A DNA stretch of 43,468 nt. Source: Promethearchaeota archaeon (lineage in GTDB: Archaea > Asgardarchaeota > Lokiarchaeia > Sigyniarchaeales > SOKP01). Below, one piece after another: positions 42,376 through 43,468 of this stretch. Made by a program: the position numbers and the translations under genes. Below the pieces are notes generated by a model, which saw nothing but the letters and a program-made list of their open reading frames with translations, ran no database searches and was not told the origin of the DNA. How positions within the stretch are numbered: the stretch's first letter is position 1; every line of letters begins with the position of its first letter. The stretch spans positions 1 to 43,468 of the forward strand of contig JAEOTS010000147.1 in assembly GCA_016839745.1 (NCBI GenBank), read 5' to 3'.

Positions 42376-43468
42376 TTATTTGCTAAGTTTTTTCCTTCTT
42401 AAATTTCTTTCAAGATCCTCAGGTTCTATAGTCATTTTTTGGCCACTTAACAAAGCAGAAACTCCGATTTGTTGTTCGCAATCTTCGCAATGACACTCTG
42501 GTATATAGTTCGTGGGTTCTTCGTAGGTTGTAATAACACCTTCAAAATTCCTTAAGACAACTCTAGTATTTCCTTGTGAGATGGTATAATCGGGCATCAC
42601 GGGTATTTTACCTCCACCACCTGGGGCGTCAACAACATAGGTAGGAACGCACAAACCTGATGTGTGGCCTCTTAATCCTTCGATAATTTCGATTCCTTGT
42701 GCCACACTTGTCCTGAAATGTCCTAATCCTACGGATAAATCGCACTGGTAAATGTAATATGGACGAACTCTAATTTTTACCAGTTCGTGTACTAACTTTT
42801 TCATTACATGTATGCAGTCATTTACTCCCCGTAATAAGACTGATTGATTTCCAAGGGGAATCCCAGCATTTGCGAGCATTTCACATGCCCTTGTAGAATC
42901 TTCAGTTATCTCGTTCGGATGGTTAAAGTGGGTATTAAACCATATAGGATGATATTGTTGAAGCATTTCACATAGATCAGGAGTAATTCGTTGAGGCATA
43001 ACAACGGGGCTTCTTGATCCTAGTCTAATGATTTCTACATGAGGGATTTCCTTTAAACTTATTAAAACATTCTCTAACAATTTATCAGAAATAAGCATAG
43101 CGTCTCCCCCAGATAACAAAACATCTCTAATTGAGGGCGTTTCTTGGATATAGTCTATACATTTATCTATCTGATCTTTTGGAGGTGCCTTATCGTGGTG
43201 ACCCGCGAACCGTCTTCGAGTACAGTGTCTGCAGTACATCGAACAGTTTTCCGTTACTAAAAATAATACTCGATCTGGGTATCTATGAGTTAAACCGGGA
43301 GTAGGACTATCAACGTCTTCGTGAAGTGGATCATCTAAATCAGCGGGATATCTTATAAGCTCGTGAATTGTAGGAATTGCTTGTTTACGAATTGGGTCGT
43401 ATGGATCGTGGGGATCGATTAAGGATAAGTAATAAGGGGTGATAGCCATTCTCATCTTTTCCATAATA
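42376..43468 (-). CDS. kamA: Lysine 2,3-aminomutase, N-terminus cut by window edge
   Basis: A radical-SAM enzyme. CSMYCRHC holds the CxxxCxxC ligands for [4Fe-4S]; [13 protein letters not shown] contains the PLP lysine; a C-terminal CHCEDC fits the zinc site. The frame is open to the window end, and comparison with the remembered Clostridium protein (416 residues) shows that about 55 N-terminal residues are missing; the Met at 43464 is internal ([18 protein letters not shown]). It converts L-lysine to L-beta-lysine, the first step of lysine fermentation; in methanogens the same reaction makes the osmolyte acetyl-beta-lysine, but kamDE here favours catabolism. EF-P lysylation (EpmB) is unlikely given the C-terminal metal site. 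Confidence 0.95.
   Translation of the reverse strand, partial: IMEKMRMAITPYYLSLIDPHDPYDPIRKQAIPTIHELIRYPADLDDPLHEDVDSPTPGLTHRYPDRVLFLVTENCSMYCRHCTRRRFAGHHDKAPPKDQIDKCIDYIQETPSIRDVLLSGGDAMLISDKLLENVLISLKEIPHVEIIRLGSRSPVVMPQRITPDLCEMLQQYHPIWFNTHFNHPNEITEDSTRACEMLANAGIPLGNQSVLLRGVNDCIHVMKKLVHELVKIRVRPYYIYQCDLSVGLGHFRTSVAQGIEIIEGLRGHTSGLCVPTYVVDAPGGGGKIPVMPDYTISQGNTRVVLRNFEGVITTYEEPTNYIPECHCEDCEQQIGVSALLSGQKMTIEPEDLERNLRRKKLSK

Noticed and set aside
42376..43468. KamA as the osmolyte (acetyl-beta-lysine) enzyme AblA
   Set aside because: No acetyltransferase AblB follows it; kamB, kamD and kamE in the same direction favour lysine fermentation, though the osmolyte role is not excluded.

Overview
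The window looks like a piece of an AT-rich archaeal chromosome. Many genes have TTTATATA-type TATA boxes about 25-30 bases before a predicted transcript start, some transcripts look leaderless, TTG and GTG starts are common, and archaeal families occur (tungsten-type aldehyde ferredoxin oxidoreductase, cyclic-2,3-diphosphoglycerate synthetase family, CDP-inositol enzymes). The mix of an anaerobic oxidoreductase, lysine fermentation enzymes and many GbsR/MarR-like regulators would suit an anaerobic, amino-acid-fermenting archaeon, perhaps of the Asgard (Lokiarchaeia-like) group. That placement is inference: I saw no signature gene that proves it. No rRNA, tRNA, CRISPR array or insertion sequence was recognised.

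Layout. (1) 1-9.8 kb, assorted metabolism: a partial DUF7000-like gene; a condensation-domain acyltransferase divergent from a TetR regulator, with three GATCGA palindromes between them; an alpha/beta hydrolase; an ADP-ribosylglycohydrolase; an MGH1/GH63-like glycosidase; an amidase; a cyclic-2,3-diphosphoglycerate synthetase-like protein. (2) 9.9-19.3 kb, a redox and arginine/ornithine module: small membrane protein, aldehyde ferredoxin oxidoreductase, a 694-residue iron-sulfur flavoprotein, a DAO-family dehydrogenase, ornithine carbamoyltransferase family protein, carbamate kinase and, convergently, ornithine aminotransferase. (3) 19.4-27.1 kb: secreted penicillin-acylase-like hydrolase, MFS transporter, FGGY kinase and a gamma-glutamyltransferase-like hydrolase. 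(4) 27.1-33.1 kb: an ABC exporter flanked by two pairs of paralogous winged-helix regulators, then a tail-anchored small protein and a C45 acyltransferase/hydrolase. (5) 33.1-43.5 kb: lysine-fermentation genes (kamA, kamB, kamD, kamE and a PHP protein) on the minus strand, interrupted by a block for inositol metabolism (CDP-alcohol phosphotransferase, TIM-barrel isomerase, inositol-phosphate cytidylyltransferase, inositol-3-phosphate synthase).

How the genes may work together. In region 2, carbamate kinase would make ATP from carbamoyl phosphate, ornithine aminotransferase would make glutamate semialdehyde, and the aldehyde oxidoreductase could oxidise that aldehyde while reducing ferredoxin. 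In region 5, KamA and KamDE carry out the two amino shifts that open lysine fermentation, while the inositol block supplies inositol-1-phosphate, CDP-inositol and a transferase, as in di-myo-inositol-phosphate synthesis. The most unusual local features are a 77-bp tandem duplication that copies the ribosome site, start codon and first codons of the cytidylyltransferase; an inositol-phosphate synthase gene with no ATG/GTG/TTG start (ATT is the best candidate); and operator-like palindromes placed directly against TATA boxes at two regulator loci.
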